Source: Candidatus Bathyarchaeota archaeon (lineage in GTDB: Archaea; Thermoproteota; Bathyarchaeia; Bathyarchaeales; Bathycorpusculaceae). From it: 33,360 nt of DNA. Shown here in pieces: positions 15,314 through 23,157 of the stretch. How positions within the stretch are numbered: position 1 is the stretch's first letter; each line of letters begins with the position of its first letter. The DNA lies in the NCBI GenBank assembly GCA_003165195.1, contig PLSP01000055.1, positions 1 through 33,360 on the forward strand, written 5' to 3'. A program made the position numbers and the translations under genes. The notes below the pieces were generated by a model. It saw only the letters and a list, made by a program, of their open reading frames with translations, had not been told where the DNA came from and searched no databases.

Positions 15314-16078
15314 TTGAAAGACGTCCAGAATGAAAAGCCCGAGAATGAAATTGAGCTAAACAAAGTCGGCGTTGAAGGTTTAAGAAAATACGTTATTGTC
15401 AAAGATCCAGACAAAAGCTACCACACAATTGTGACAATTAACAGTTACATAAAACTGCCCTCAAACCTCCGAGGCGTCCACATGAGCAGATTTGCCGAAT
15501 CCATAGACGAAATCCCAGAAGAAACCACATCAATCGAGGATCTGGCAGAAAAAATAAGCCAAACTAGCCTTGCGAAACACAACCTCGACTGCTGCACTAA
15601 AGTGTTCTGTGAATTTCCATTCGATCGAATCAGACCCAGCGGGGAAAAAGAAAGCGGCATAGCACAAATGACAGCTAAATATTCGACAAACACGAAGCGC
15701 AAATCAATCGGCATATCCGTTAACGGAGCCTTAGCTTGTCCCTGTTCAAAAGAAATGTGTGGCGGTTTGACGCATAATCAGAGGGGAAACCTCAACGTTG
15801 AGATTGACGTGTCCAAAGGAAAAATTGCGCCAGCGGAACTAATTGATGTTTGTAGCCAAAGCTTCAGCTCGCCAACTTTCTCGATACTTAAGAGGCCTGA
15901 GGAAAAGAGGCTGGTTGAGCAGATGCATGAGAACGCACGGTTTGTGGAGGATGTGGTGCGGAAATGTGTGCAGTCGCTCCGCGAAAAATATCCCAAACGC
16001 TACTGCACTGTTAAATGTTCCAGCTACGAGTCTATCCATGACCATAACGCCTACTCTGAATGGCGGGGAACATTGTAG
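15314..16078 (+). CDS. mptA: GTP cyclohydrolase MptA/FolE2 type
   Basis: The 254-residue product has hallmarks of the MptA/FolE2 (GTP cyclohydrolase IB) family: DVQNEKPENEIELNKVGVEG at the N-terminus, LRGVHMSRFAESIDE, NGALACPCSKEMC around residues 135-147 with the conserved metal-site Cys, and the terminal CSSYESIHDHNAY. MptA makes 7,8-dihydroneopterin 2',3'-cyclic phosphate in methanopterin synthesis; FolE2 makes dihydroneopterin triphosphate. Operon context favours pterin cofactor synthesis, but sequence alone does not settle which product. It starts with TTG 15314 behind AAGGGG. It heads a five-gene run with short gaps or overlaps. Confidence 0.85.
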   Translation: MKDVQNEKPENEIELNKVGVEGLRKYVIVKDPDKSYHTIVTINSYIKLPSNLRGVHMSRFAESIDEIPEETTSIEDLAEKISQTSLAKHNLDCCTKVFCEFPFDRIRPSGEKESGIAQMTAKYSTNTKRKSIGISVNGALACPCSKEMCGGLTHNQRGNLNVEIDVSKGKIAPAELIDVCSQSFSSPTFSILKRPEEKRLVEQMHENARFVEDVVRKCVQSLREKYPKRYCTVKCSSYESIHDHNAYSEWRGTL

Positions 16079-16090
16079 ACGGCGAAGCCA

Positions 16091-16453
16091 ATGTACAGGT
16101 TAAGGGTTGAATCTGGATTTGACGCTGCGCACAAGTTAGAGGGCTTTGAGGGCAAATGCAGTCGCCTGCATGGCCACACCTATAAAATTGAGGCTTTTTT
16201 GCTTACAAAAAATCTTGACTCAATCGGGATTTCCATGGACCTAAGAACCCTAAAAGAGAAACTGACCCACATAACCGAACAGTTTGATCACAGTTACCTC
16301 AACGACCACAAAGAACTTGGCAACCCAACAACAGAAAACGTCGCTTGCCACATTTTTCAAAAGCTTAAAGTTGACCTGCCAGAAGGCGTCTTGTTGGAGA
16401 AGGTCAGGGTATGGGAAACACCCAAAAGCTGGATAGAATACTTTGAAGGATAA
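16091..16453 (+). CDS. 6-pyruvoyl-tetrahydropterin synthase / QueD family
   Basis: The 120-residue product has the complete zinc site (H14, H27, H29 in AAHKL and LHGH) and C23 in KCSRLHGH, the Cys-x3-His spacing of QueD-type 6-carboxytetrahydropterin synthase. Also present is FDHSYLND and the terminal glutamate region (VRVWETPKSWIEY). QueD serves archaeosine/queuosine synthesis. PTPS-III relatives supply 6-hydroxymethyl-dihydropterin for folate. Here it sits 12 bp after mptA and overlaps folB, so a role in this pterin pathway is possible, perhaps replacing a missing MptB/MptD-type step. The Cys-type active site argues for QueD chemistry; dual use cannot be excluded. Confidence 0.85.
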   Translation: MYRLRVESGFDAAHKLEGFEGKCSRLHGHTYKIEAFLLTKNLDSIGISMDLRTLKEKLTHITEQFDHSYLNDHKELGNPTTENVACHIFQKLKVDLPEGVLLEKVRVWETPKSWIEYFEG

Positions 16454-16799
16454 AATCTTCATTAAAAACCTTGTTTTACCCTGCCACGTCGGCCTCACGG
16501 AAGAGGAGCGTCGCCAAAAACAAAACGTTATCTTTGACATTGAAATTTCTTGTGATCTACGTCAAGCTGGAGCAACCGATGACATAAACCAAACCGTAAA
16601 CTATTATGAAATTAAAGAAACAATTCTAAATACAGTCGAGAAAGAAGAAATCAAACTCTTAGAGCACCTTGCAGAAACCGTTGCCACAATTGTCCTTAAG
16701 GACCCAGCGGCTTTGGGTGTGAGGGTAGCGATTAAGAAAGAGAAATATGCCAGCAGCCCTGAGATGGGCATTGAGATTTCAAGGGACCGCCATGGTTGA
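16443..16799 (+). CDS. folB: Dihydroneopterin aldolase, bacterial FolB type
   Basis: The 118-residue product has the FolB pattern: DKIFIKNLVLPCHVGLTEEE, RQKQNVIFDIEISCDLRQAG, DINQTVNYYEI, LLEHLAETVA and the final RVAIKKEKY strand with the conserved Lys. It cleaves dihydroneopterin to 6-hydroxymethyl-dihydropterin and glycolaldehyde. Methanogens normally use the unrelated MptD, so the bacterial/eukaryal-type enzyme is notable here. It starts with TTG 16443, overlapping the previous stop by 11 bases, and its own stop overlaps folK by eight bases. Confidence 0.88.
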   Translation: MKDKIFIKNLVLPCHVGLTEEERRQKQNVIFDIEISCDLRQAGATDDINQTVNYYEIKETILNTVEKEEIKLLEHLAETVATIVLKDPAALGVRVAIKKEKYASSPEMGIEISRDRHG

Positions 16800-17283
16800 G
16801 GCATACGTTGCATTAGGCTCCAACGTCGGCAACCGAGAAGCTAACATAAAGGCGGCCTTAAAGTTTCTTGAGCCAAAAGCAAAATTAAAGGCAGTCTCAC
16901 CGCTTTATGAAACTAAGCCTATGTACATGGAACAACAAGAGTGGTTTTTGAACGCAACAGCTAAAATCGAGACGAACTTGACACCCAAAGAACTTCTATC
17001 TTTTTTGAAAAGCATCGAGCAAAAAATGGGTCGCAAACCCACTCAAAGAAACGGCCCACGAATCATAGACTTAGACATCCTTTTTTACGGCGGCCAAGTG
17101 GTTGACGAAGGCGATTTACAGGTGCCTCACCCCAAAATCGCAGAAAGAGCGTTTGTCCTTGTCCCACTATCAAAAATTGCAGGCGACTTTGTACACCCCA
17201 CAATCGGCAAAACCATTATGCAACTCCTCGGAGAGCTAAAATATGATCACTCAGAAATCAAACAGAGAGACGACGACAAATGA
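16792..17283 (+). CDS. folK: 6-hydroxymethyl-dihydropterin pyrophosphokinase
   Basis: The 163-residue HPPK has AYVALGSNVGNREANIKAAL at the start, SPLYETKPMY, QQEWFLNATAKIET, KKxEQKMGR-type helix residues, and the signature NGPRIIDLDILFYG, then VPHPKIAERAFVLVPL. It activates 6-hydroxymethyl-dihydropterin with ATP before condensation with the arylamine moiety. The start is set at ATG 16792, which gives the family N-terminus; the frame is open further upstream to 16747 inside folB without similarity. Archaea often use MptE instead, so FolK fits the bacterial-type FolB next to it. Its stop overlaps the next ATG (ATGA). Confidence 0.9.
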   Translation: MVEAYVALGSNVGNREANIKAALKFLEPKAKLKAVSPLYETKPMYMEQQEWFLNATAKIETNLTPKELLSFLKSIEQKMGRKPTQRNGPRIIDLDILFYGGQVVDEGDLQVPHPKIAERAFVLVPLSKIAGDFVHPTIGKTIMQLLGELKYDHSEIKQRDDDK

Positions 17284-18239
17284 AGGTTTACGTGAAAACC
17301 CCAGCGCGGCTACATCTAGGACTGATCGACTTGAATGGGGACTTGGGCAGGCTTTTCGGCGGCTTAGGAGTCGCAATCGACCACCCAAACGTTGTGTTGG
17401 AAGCAAAAAAATCCCAGACTCTCAAGATAATAGGTGAAAAGCCAGAATTAACCTGCAAGTATGTAAGCCAATTTCTTGATACTTACAAAATTAAAGAAAA
17501 AGTGGCAATTGATGTTAAACAGGTGATTCCTCAGCACGTTGGATTGGGCTCGGGGACGCAACTAGCGTTGGCGGTTGCCGCTTCTATCTCGCGGTTGTTT
17601 AACGTCAAAGGTTCCGTTCACGAGTTTGCGGGGGCGTTAGGTAGAACGGCTCAGTCAGGCGTGGGCACCGCCGTGTTTGCTCGGGGCGGTTTAGTTGTTG
17701 ACGCCGGAAAAAATACATGTAACCCATCAAAGAAAGAAATCCCGCTTATCATAAGGATGCCCTTCCCAGACGAATGGCGCTTTGTTGTAGCGATACCAAA
17801 CACCAACAAGGGCCTATCAAATGAGGCAGAGGCATCTGCATTTGGGAAACTTCCAACTATGCCAGCAGTTGAGGTTGGCAGAATCTGTCGGTTGACCATG
17901 CTCAAACTTCTCCCAGCCATACCAGAACGCGACATACAAAGTTTCGGAGAAGCCCTAACCGAAATCCAACGCATTGTAGGCGACAGCTTTGCGGGAGCGC
18001 AAGGCGGGAGATTTGCCAGCAATCCAGCAGGAGAGTGTATAGAGTTAATGCTTGAAAATGGCGTTTACGGCGCGGGACAGAGTTCGTGGGGACCTACAGT
18101 TTACGGATTGGTAGAAAGCGCCAAAGCAAATGCAGTCCAGACTAAAATTCAGGACTTTCTTGACGAAAGCGTGGGCGGAAACGTTTTTGTCGCCAGAGCT
18201 AATAATCGAGGAGCAGCAATTAGAGTTTTGGATAGTTAA
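17280..18239 (+). CDS. mptG: Beta-ribofuranosylaminobenzene 5'-phosphate synthase (GHMP fold)
   Basis: The 319-residue RFAP synthase condenses p-hydroxybenzoate or p-aminobenzoate with PRPP as the first committed arylamine step of methanopterin synthesis. Motifs are KTPARLHLGLIDLNGDLGR (7-25), the GHMP loop IPQHVGLGSGTQLAL (83-97), GRTAQSGVGTAVFARGG (121-137), the PEWRF-like DEWRFVVAIP and the C-terminal SSWGPTVYGL. All key glycines are intact, so this is the canonical copy. It closes the mptA operon with a four-base overlap on folK. It marks the pathway as methanopterin-type rather than plain folate. Confidence 0.9.
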   Translation: MKVYVKTPARLHLGLIDLNGDLGRLFGGLGVAIDHPNVVLEAKKSQTLKIIGEKPELTCKYVSQFLDTYKIKEKVAIDVKQVIPQHVGLGSGTQLALAVAASISRLFNVKGSVHEFAGALGRTAQSGVGTAVFARGGLVVDAGKNTCNPSKKEIPLIIRMPFPDEWRFVVAIPNTNKGLSNEAEASAFGKLPTMPAVEVGRICRLTMLKLLPAIPERDIQSFGEALTEIQRIVGDSFAGAQGGRFASNPAGECIELMLENGVYGAGQSSWGPTVYGLVESAKANAVQTKIQDFLDESVGGNVFVARANNRGAAIRVLDS

Positions 18240-18268
18240 AGTTTAGCAAGTCTGGTTGACTGCAGAAT

Positions 18269-18610
18269 CTAAGAATGCACGAGTATTTTGGTAAAGAAGG
18301 ATTCCATGTCAGTTTTGCTAGCAATCGTTTTGAAAGTGAATTTGCCCCAGTCAGTAACCATGAAAACTCTTTTCTTTCCGTTTGAAGCACCCGATAGTAA
18401 GCCTTCCCTCTCCATCAGATACAGGGTCGAGTAAACCGTTGATGCGCTCAACGAAACGCCGAATGAAACGCGGATAAAGATGAGGGCATCATAACCAGAA
18501 AAACTAATGTTCTCGAAATGACCCAGAATAGCGTATTCCAACAAAGACGAGACAAATTTTTTAGCAAATTTCCGCTTAATCCCAAGTTCCAAAGCTAGAT
18601 TACCTGACAT
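18269..18610 (-). CDS. PadR-like winged-helix regulator
   Basis: The 113-residue protein has the PadR/winged-helix core: LLEYAILGHFENISFSGYDA, the recognition region SLSASTVYSTLYLMEREGLL, and the wing GKKRVFMVTDWGKFTF. The short C-terminal segment would be the dimerisation helix, smaller than in full PadR proteins. It converges on the 3' end of the RFAP synthase gene with a 29-bp gap. Its target is unknown; the inverted repeats ahead of mptA are one candidate. Confidence 0.7.
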   Translation of the reverse strand: MSGNLALELGIKRKFAKKFVSSLLEYAILGHFENISFSGYDALIFIRVSFGVSLSASTVYSTLYLMEREGLLSGASNGKKRVFMVTDWGKFTFKTIASKTDMESFFTKILVHS

Positions 18611-18720
18611 TGTCGTGAAACCCGCCTTTAGGATAAAACCAAAGGCTTGCCTTAAAAGCGAATATTACCAAAACCGATACAACGCGTAAACGTTCAACAA
18701 AACCACAGAACGAAGTTAAT

Positions 18721-18960
18721 TTGGCTCACCTAATAAAAATGGAAAGAATGAATGGAGAGGTCCGTGACTGCGAAAAGGTTATGAAGGGTTTAAAGAAAGA
18801 TGCAACATCTGTTTTGAAAGGCTACCAACTACACCATAATTACATTAGACCCCATAAAACTCTTAAGGGAAAGACGCCAGCCGAAGCATGCAGAATAATT
18901 ATTGAAGGAAATGACAAGTGGAAAACGATGATTGAAAACGCAAGTAAAAAGAACTTATAA
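18721..18960 (+). pseudogene. C-terminal stub of an IS6-like DDE transposase
   Basis: The 79-residue frame matches only the end of DDE transposases of the IS6-like archaeal group: ERMNGEVRDCEKVMKGLK, then LKGYQLHHNYIRPHKTLKG with the last catalytic-helix region, and KTPAEACRIIIEG. The helix-turn-helix region and the first two acidic residues are absent, and no start is convincing (TTG 18721 is by default). It is a dead remnant sitting between the two halves of the cofactor gene cluster. Confidence 0.75.
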
Positions 18961-19017
18961 TCTGTATCTTTTTCGCTTCCATTGCTTTATGAATTCTCTA
19001 ATAATTATTTTTAAGCT

Positions 19018-19455
19018 TTAATTAAATTGCTTTCCACATTTATCGCAGGATTCTTTTTTATAATCGTTTATCATTCCACAATTGAGGCATACCCTCCCCA
19101 TAGCGGATGGAGTTAGAGAAGCTGTCTTGTTTTCAAAAGCTTGAATTCGCTCAAAGTAACTGTGGATTTTTTTTTCTACCTCTTCTGACACGACTTCCGC
19201 ATTTATTTTGAAAAAAACCGCTGCAAGTCCAATGAAGACTATTACATAGCCTACGAAAACTAAGATTTCGCCTGTAGCAATGGCGCTTGTATTCGAGTTA
19301 TATCCGTCAGTGTAGGTAAATGTAACTGGCGTTGCAAGTGCTGTTGTTATCTGATGCCAACCAGTCCAACTTGTCCATGCGCCAATGCCCACAAAAAGTA
19401 TGCTAAAAAGAAAATATGAGATTGAAGCCCAAATTGCCCTTAGCCATGAAACCAT
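19018..19455 (-). CDS. Membrane protein with C-terminal zinc ribbon
   Basis: The product has 145 residues from ATG 19455. Two membrane helices (about IWASISYFLFSILFVGIGAW and ILVFVGYVIVFIGLAAVFF) flank an extracytoplasmic Ser/Thr-rich loop. A helical linker follows (EEVEKKIHSYFERIQAF), then a zinc ribbon with CLNCG and CDKCG at the end. The frame stays open to ATG 19500, but the extra 15 residues are polar and not typical, so the inner start is preferred with moderate certainty. No family name is known. Confidence 0.6.
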   Translation of the reverse strand: MVSWLRAIWASISYFLFSILFVGIGAWTSWTGWHQITTALATPVTFTYTDGYNSNTSAIATGEILVFVGYVIVFIGLAAVFFKINAEVVSEEVEKKIHSYFERIQAFENKTASLTPSAMGRVCLNCGMINDYKKESCDKCGKQFN

Positions 19456-19636
19456 ATATTTGCCACGTCCTCTCTGACAGTAGCAAATGTTCGTCAGCAT
19501 TATAGATTTACTATTTAGTTTGCGTAGGGCAATATATTGTCACCCTTTCAATCGAGGGTTTTACAGAACCCTATCACCCGATTCTTAACAGGCAGAAGTA
19601 TCGCCTATGAAGTTAACAGAACCCCAAATCGAAACG

Positions 19637-19649
19637 CTTATTATTTTGC
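19637..19649 (+). promoter_or_regulatory. TATA-like box for the second RFAP synthase gene
   Basis: CTTATTATTTTGC lies about 30-40 bp before ATG 19678, giving a start near 19665-19670 and a very short leader. This supports ATG 19678 over the longer open frame that begins at 19537. Confidence 0.4.
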
Positions 19650-19677
19650 TTGGCTGCATCACCGTGCAGGGAACCTA

Positions 19678-20640
19678 ATGCCAGAAAACAGCAAAATAAC
19701 TGTAACTGCGCCTGCACATTTGCACACGGGCAACTTTGATATGACCGGCGATTTAGGACGGCTATATGGAACCGTCGGCTTCGCCGTCGACATGCCTCTT
19801 GAAATTGAAGTATCCAAAGCAAAAGACGTCAAGGCGGAGGATGAGGCAGCTTTTCTTTTCGCTAGTCGTTTTGTAGACGCCTACAAGCTGGCGGGAGCAG
19901 AAGTAGTTGTAAAACGGAGCATCCCCAAGTTTGTGGGCATGGGCTACCACACTACTCTGGCGCTTTCCATTGGATTGGCGCTCGCAAAAATGTACGGGCT
20001 CAAATTAACCACTGAACAAATTGCATTAACTATGAAGCGCGGGGCAATCACTAGTCTGGGTGTCCATGCTTTCAAAGTAGGTGGCTTCATTGTTGAAGGA
20101 GGCTTCCGAGTGGCGGAGAGGGAAAAAATGATTCCGCCGCTGATTTTCCGCCAAGATATACCTAAGAATTGGCAATTCGTCATCGCCATCGCCAAAGAGC
20201 CTCAAGAAAAAATCGTTAAAATGCGAGAAAACGAAGATCACATCCTGCGCAACCTCAAACTCATGCCAAAAGAAACCTCCGACATGCTTTCAAGACTCGT
20301 GCTCGTCAAAATTATCCCCGCCATTGTAGAGAAGGACCTTAAATCGTTCGGCGAAGGGTTGACAGCTTTTAATTCTGAACTGGGCAAATTCTGGAATGAA
20401 TATCAATGCGGAAGAACCTACTGCCACCCCGTCGTGGAAGAAGCAATAAAGATAATTCTCAAAAGAAGCACCTGCGCATGCCAGACCTCTTGGGGACCAA
20501 CTTGCTACGGCATAGTGGATAAACGCAAAGAAGCTGAAGCCCTTACCAAAGAACTCAAAGACTTTTTGGCAAAGAATGGCGGTGGAGAAGTCTACTGCGT
20601 TAAAGCTGACAACACTGGAGCGGTTATTGGAGGCAAGTAA
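19678..20640 (+). CDS. Divergent RFAP synthase paralogue with altered GHMP loop
   Basis: The 320-residue protein has the same overall plan as the RFAP synthase at 17280: TAPAHLHTGNFDMTGDLGR (10-28), the GHMP region at 82-92, VGGFIVEGGF, NWQFVIAIAK and TSWGPTCYGIV. The loop that is GLGSGT in the canonical copy is GMGYHT here, and the GRTAQSGVGT segment has become RGAITSLGVHA. The residues that usually hold the diphosphate are therefore changed. It is probably not a simple duplicate; it may use another substrate or act as a partner subunit. It is followed after three bases by a DUF1464 gene, which suggests a two-gene unit. The start is ATG 19678. Confidence 0.75.
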   Translation: MPENSKITVTAPAHLHTGNFDMTGDLGRLYGTVGFAVDMPLEIEVSKAKDVKAEDEAAFLFASRFVDAYKLAGAEVVVKRSIPKFVGMGYHTTLALSIGLALAKMYGLKLTTEQIALTMKRGAITSLGVHAFKVGGFIVEGGFRVAEREKMIPPLIFRQDIPKNWQFVIAIAKEPQEKIVKMRENEDHILRNLKLMPKETSDMLSRLVLVKIIPAIVEKDLKSFGEGLTAFNSELGKFWNEYQCGRTYCHPVVEEAIKIILKRSTCACQTSWGPTCYGIVDKRKEAEALTKELKDFLAKNGGGEVYCVKADNTGAVIGGK

Positions 20641-20643
20641 CCC

Positions 20644-21795
20644 TTGGTTAAAGCCGTCGGGATTGACTCGGGCACCAAAACCATGGATATTTACGGTTTC
20701 GACGACCAAGACGGCAGCACCATAATCGATGTAGCCATCCCCCGCGACCAAATCACCGAATCCGCTAAACAGGTCGTGGAGAAGCTGCGGGAAACTCAAC
20801 AACGTGTGGGAAAAATCGATTGCATCGTGGGTCCGTCAGGCTACGGAATGCAACTCAAACAAGCGAAGGATGCGACCGACGAGGAAATTGCCGAAGCCAC
20901 TTTTGTTACCGAGGCTGATGTGAAACGACGCCTGCGAATCATCGGACTGCGGGAGCTTATGCTGCTGCTCCGTGGCGCAGACGACTTGAACACCTACTTC
21001 ACCCAGAGCGTCATCCACCTTACCACTGTGCCCAAGTACAGAAAAGCCAACAAAATTGATATGGGAACCAGCGACAAAGTGCTCAGCGTCGTTTTGGCTG
21101 CCAAAGACCAGTCAGAACGGCTTAAAATCCCCTATAAAGAAACATCCTTTATTCTTGTTGAAGCGGGGTTCGGGTACACCTCTGCGATTGCCGTTCAAAG
21201 TGGACGAATCATAGATGCGATGGCAGGCACTGCGGGGTTCCCGTCTTTTTTGGGAAGCGGCTTCTTCGATTCAGAAGTAGCCTACGCCATAGCCAACGCT
21301 ACCGATGACTTCTCGAAGCAACTGCTTTTCGCGGGGGGAGTAGCTTCATACGCCAAAGTTGACCAATCCAAACCCCTAGAAGAATTTATTCAAAACGCAG
21401 AGTCAAACTCCAAGGCAAGGGAAGGCCTCAAAATGATGCTTGAGTCTGTTGTAAAAGATGTAGCATCATTATTACCGTCATCTATACCTAAAGAAATTAT
21501 TTTAAGCGGCAGATTCACCCGAATTCCTGCGTTTTTAGAGGCTATAAACGATAGTTTCCAAGAATTCTTCAAAGCCACAGGCATAAAAACCAACGTTACA
21601 CTGCTTGAAACAAGGGCTAAAGTTTCCAAGCAGGCGGCAGAGGGCGCGGCAGTTTTCGCCAACGGGTTAGCAGGCGGAAAATACAAAACACTTGTCTCGG
21701 CGATGCGGTTGAGGGAGAGCGAAGGGTCAGTTTTTAGCAATCTCTATTTTGGCGACCAGATCGCAAACGGGTTAGGAAAGTTCAAGAAACTTTAA
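20644..21795 (+). CDS. DUF1464 (COG2441) ASKHA-fold kinase-like protein
   Basis: The 383-residue protein begins KAVGIDSGTKTMDIYGFDD, the phosphate-1 loop of acetate/sugar-kinase (ASKHA) folds. It has FILVEAGFGYTSAIAVQSGR as the second phosphate loop and EIILSGRFTRIPAF as the adenosine motif. COG2441 has been labelled a predicted butyrate kinase, without biochemical proof known to me. Start TTG 20644 follows GGAGG near the end of the divergent RFAP synthase gene, so the two genes are coupled. A phosphotransfer step in cofactor synthesis is plausible but inferred only from position. Confidence 0.75.
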   Translation: MVKAVGIDSGTKTMDIYGFDDQDGSTIIDVAIPRDQITESAKQVVEKLRETQQRVGKIDCIVGPSGYGMQLKQAKDATDEEIAEATFVTEADVKRRLRIIGLRELMLLLRGADDLNTYFTQSVIHLTTVPKYRKANKIDMGTSDKVLSVVLAAKDQSERLKIPYKETSFILVEAGFGYTSAIAVQSGRIIDAMAGTAGFPSFLGSGFFDSEVAYAIANATDDFSKQLLFAGGVASYAKVDQSKPLEEFIQNAESNSKAREGLKMMLESVVKDVASLLPSSIPKEIILSGRFTRIPAFLEAINDSFQEFFKATGIKTNVTLLETRAKVSKQAAEGAAVFANGLAGGKYKTLVSAMRLRESEGSVFSNLYFGDQIANGLGKFKKL

Positions 21796-22238
21796 CTCGC
21801 CTTCTGTTAGGCCACCACATTTAGCTATCTTGCTCTGACGTGTTTGAATAAAGCGAGCAAAAATGTACTAAGTGCGAACGCTTGTAAAGGTGTATGTCCA
21901 ACGCGAGCCACAGCCGTTGATGAAGAGAAAGGCGCGACGTGACTGAGTCCAGATGCATCCTTTATGCATGATGCCTTAAAGAATGCACTCGAAAAGGGCA
22001 CTACCATTAAATGTTGCAGGAAAAAAAATGAATTCCAGAAACAGGGTGAAATAACAGTAAATTCGCATAATTCCCAGATAATCAATATGGTTGCCTTTAT
22101 TTGTTCACGCAACCACAAAAGGAGAGAAGGAAGTAGGATAGCTAATCAATAATTGTTTCCAATACGAATATGCAACCCCAAAAGGAATAATAATTATGTT
22201 TAGGATGCTTAAATAAAATTCAGCCAAGCAGGTTAATA
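21796..22238. other. Intergenic stretch without a supported gene
   Basis: Open frames exist on both strands (plus 21964-22152, minus 21825-22118), but neither has a ribosome-binding site, known motif or protein-like composition over its length. It may be a decayed gene. Nothing further can be supported. Confidence 0.3.
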
Positions 22239-22330
22239 GATTAGGCGGGCGTGTTGGACGTAACCCGCCTTCTGTTGTCTGTGGCAGTCGGCTAATCGGG
22301 CTACCCGCGCACTCCGGCAGATTCCTAATC
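22239..22330. ncRNA. GC-rich structured element, copy A
   Basis: GATTAGG (22239-22245) pairs with CCTAATC (22324-22330) to close a 92-nt domain. Inside are GGCGGG/CCCGCC (22244-22249 with 22264-22269) and a CGGG-CTA-CCCG hairpin (22287-22297). The GC content is far above the surroundings. Read on the minus strand, ACAGAAGGCGGGTTA resembles the 3' conserved region of RNase P RNA, but the rest of that RNA is absent. A related copy lies at 23011-23080. Strand and function are unknown. Confidence 0.5.
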
Positions 22331-22351
22331 GAGGTAGATTTATCAGGTAGT

Positions 22352-22361
22352 ATGTATACAT
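22352..22361. promoter_or_regulatory. Perfect palindrome ahead of vapB
   Basis: ATGTATACAT is a 10-bp perfect palindrome located 18 bp before ATG 22379, with a further ATGTAT at 22363. It is a candidate operator for VapBC autoregulation, overlapping the transcription start region. Confidence 0.4.
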
Positions 22362-22378
22362 TATGTATGGTAAACAGT

Positions 22379-22612
22379 ATGGCAAGACAGATTTCAGTCT
22401 CAAACGAAGTCTACGAACTTCTATCAAAGCACAAGGGCAAAAAGAGCTTCTCACAAGTCATAAAAGAAAGCCTCTGCGCAAATGAAAAGAAAACCGATAT
22501 AATGAAATTTGCTGGAATCATGAAAAACGAAAAGGAAGAACTTGAGCAGTTAAAAGCCCAAATTGCCACCGAAAGAGAAGCTAACTACGGCAGATCATTT
22601 AAAGAGGAATAA
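22379..22612 (+). CDS. vapB: VapB-type antitoxin (DUF217-like)
   Basis: The 77-residue product reads MARQISVSNEVYELLSKHKG, SFSQVIKESL, then a charged helical tail. This is the pattern of the archaeal DUF217-type antitoxins that pair with PIN-domain VapC toxins. The N-terminal half should bind DNA and the tail should cover the toxin. Its stop overlaps the vapC start (TAATG), so the pair is translationally coupled. ATG 22379 is chosen for the family N-terminus; ATG 22367 is in frame and could serve a near-leaderless transcript. Confidence 0.8.
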   Translation: MARQISVSNEVYELLSKHKGKKSFSQVIKESLCANEKKTDIMKFAGIMKNEKEELEQLKAQIATEREANYGRSFKEE

Positions 22613-22986
22613 TGACGTTAATCGATACAAACGTTATTATCGATTTCCTAGCTGGCGACAAAAAAATTGTTTCCTTAATACAAGAACTCGCCGCTAAAGA
22701 GGAAATAAAAACCACCAGCATAACAGAGTATGAATTACTTAAGCATAAAACAAAACTAAAAAGACAGCTTGCTGAAGACTTTCTATCCGAATTAACGGTT
22801 TACCCCTTCGACAAAGACGCCGCCAAAGAAGCCGCCATGCTTTTTCAAGAGTTACAAGATGCCGGAAAAATGATTAATGAAAACGATTTGCTTATAGCAG
22901 GAATTTCACTGGCGCAAAATGAAGTTTTGTTGACAAGAGACCAGAAACTCGCCAGCGTCGGCAAAGATAACATAAGAATTGTCTAA
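22612..22986 (+). CDS. vapC: VapC PIN-domain toxin
   Basis: The 124-residue PIN nuclease has the four acidic sites in order: IDTNVIIDFL (Asp5), TSITEYELL (Glu), NENDLLIAGISL (Asp) and LTRDQKL (Asp). Length is typical and no lesion is seen, so it should be active as a ribonuclease held in check by the VapB encoded just upstream. Confidence 0.88.
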   Translation: MTLIDTNVIIDFLAGDKKIVSLIQELAAKEEIKTTSITEYELLKHKTKLKRQLAEDFLSELTVYPFDKDAAKEAAMLFQELQDAGKMINENDLLIAGISLAQNEVLLTRDQKLASVGKDNIRIV

Positions 22987-23010
22987 CTACAAAGGCTCTT
23001 TGAAATGTTG

Positions 23011-23080
23011 AAAGTAGGCTGGTGTGTTGGCAATAACCCGCTCTGCTGTTACGGCGTTCAACTGGTCGAACCATGGTCCA
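23011..23080. ncRNA. GC-rich structured element, copy B
   Basis: It shares TAGGC-GG-GTGTTGG, TAACCCGC and CTGTT with copy A in the same order. It also has a TGGT-CGA-ACCA hairpin (23063-23073) where copy A has CGGG-CTA-CCCG. The stem is kept while its bases differ, which is the signature of a conserved RNA fold. The outer closing stem of copy A is not evident here. It lies about 80 bp before the second antitoxin gene. Confidence 0.45.
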
Positions 23081-23157
23081 TTTTAATAAGACTATGTTTA
23101 GAGAGTTAAAATTGGTAAGAAACTTTTTTTCTCTGCCTAACCTCTCATAATCAGATA

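Noticed and set aside
21825-22152. Overlapping frames on both strands in the gap after the DUF1464 gene
   Set aside because: No start signals, no motifs and mutually exclusive; kept only as an unresolved intergenic stretch.
22239-22330. Calling this element an RNase P RNA gene
   Set aside because: Only a segment like the 3' conserved region is seen; the 5' conserved GAGGAAAGT-type region is absent nearby.
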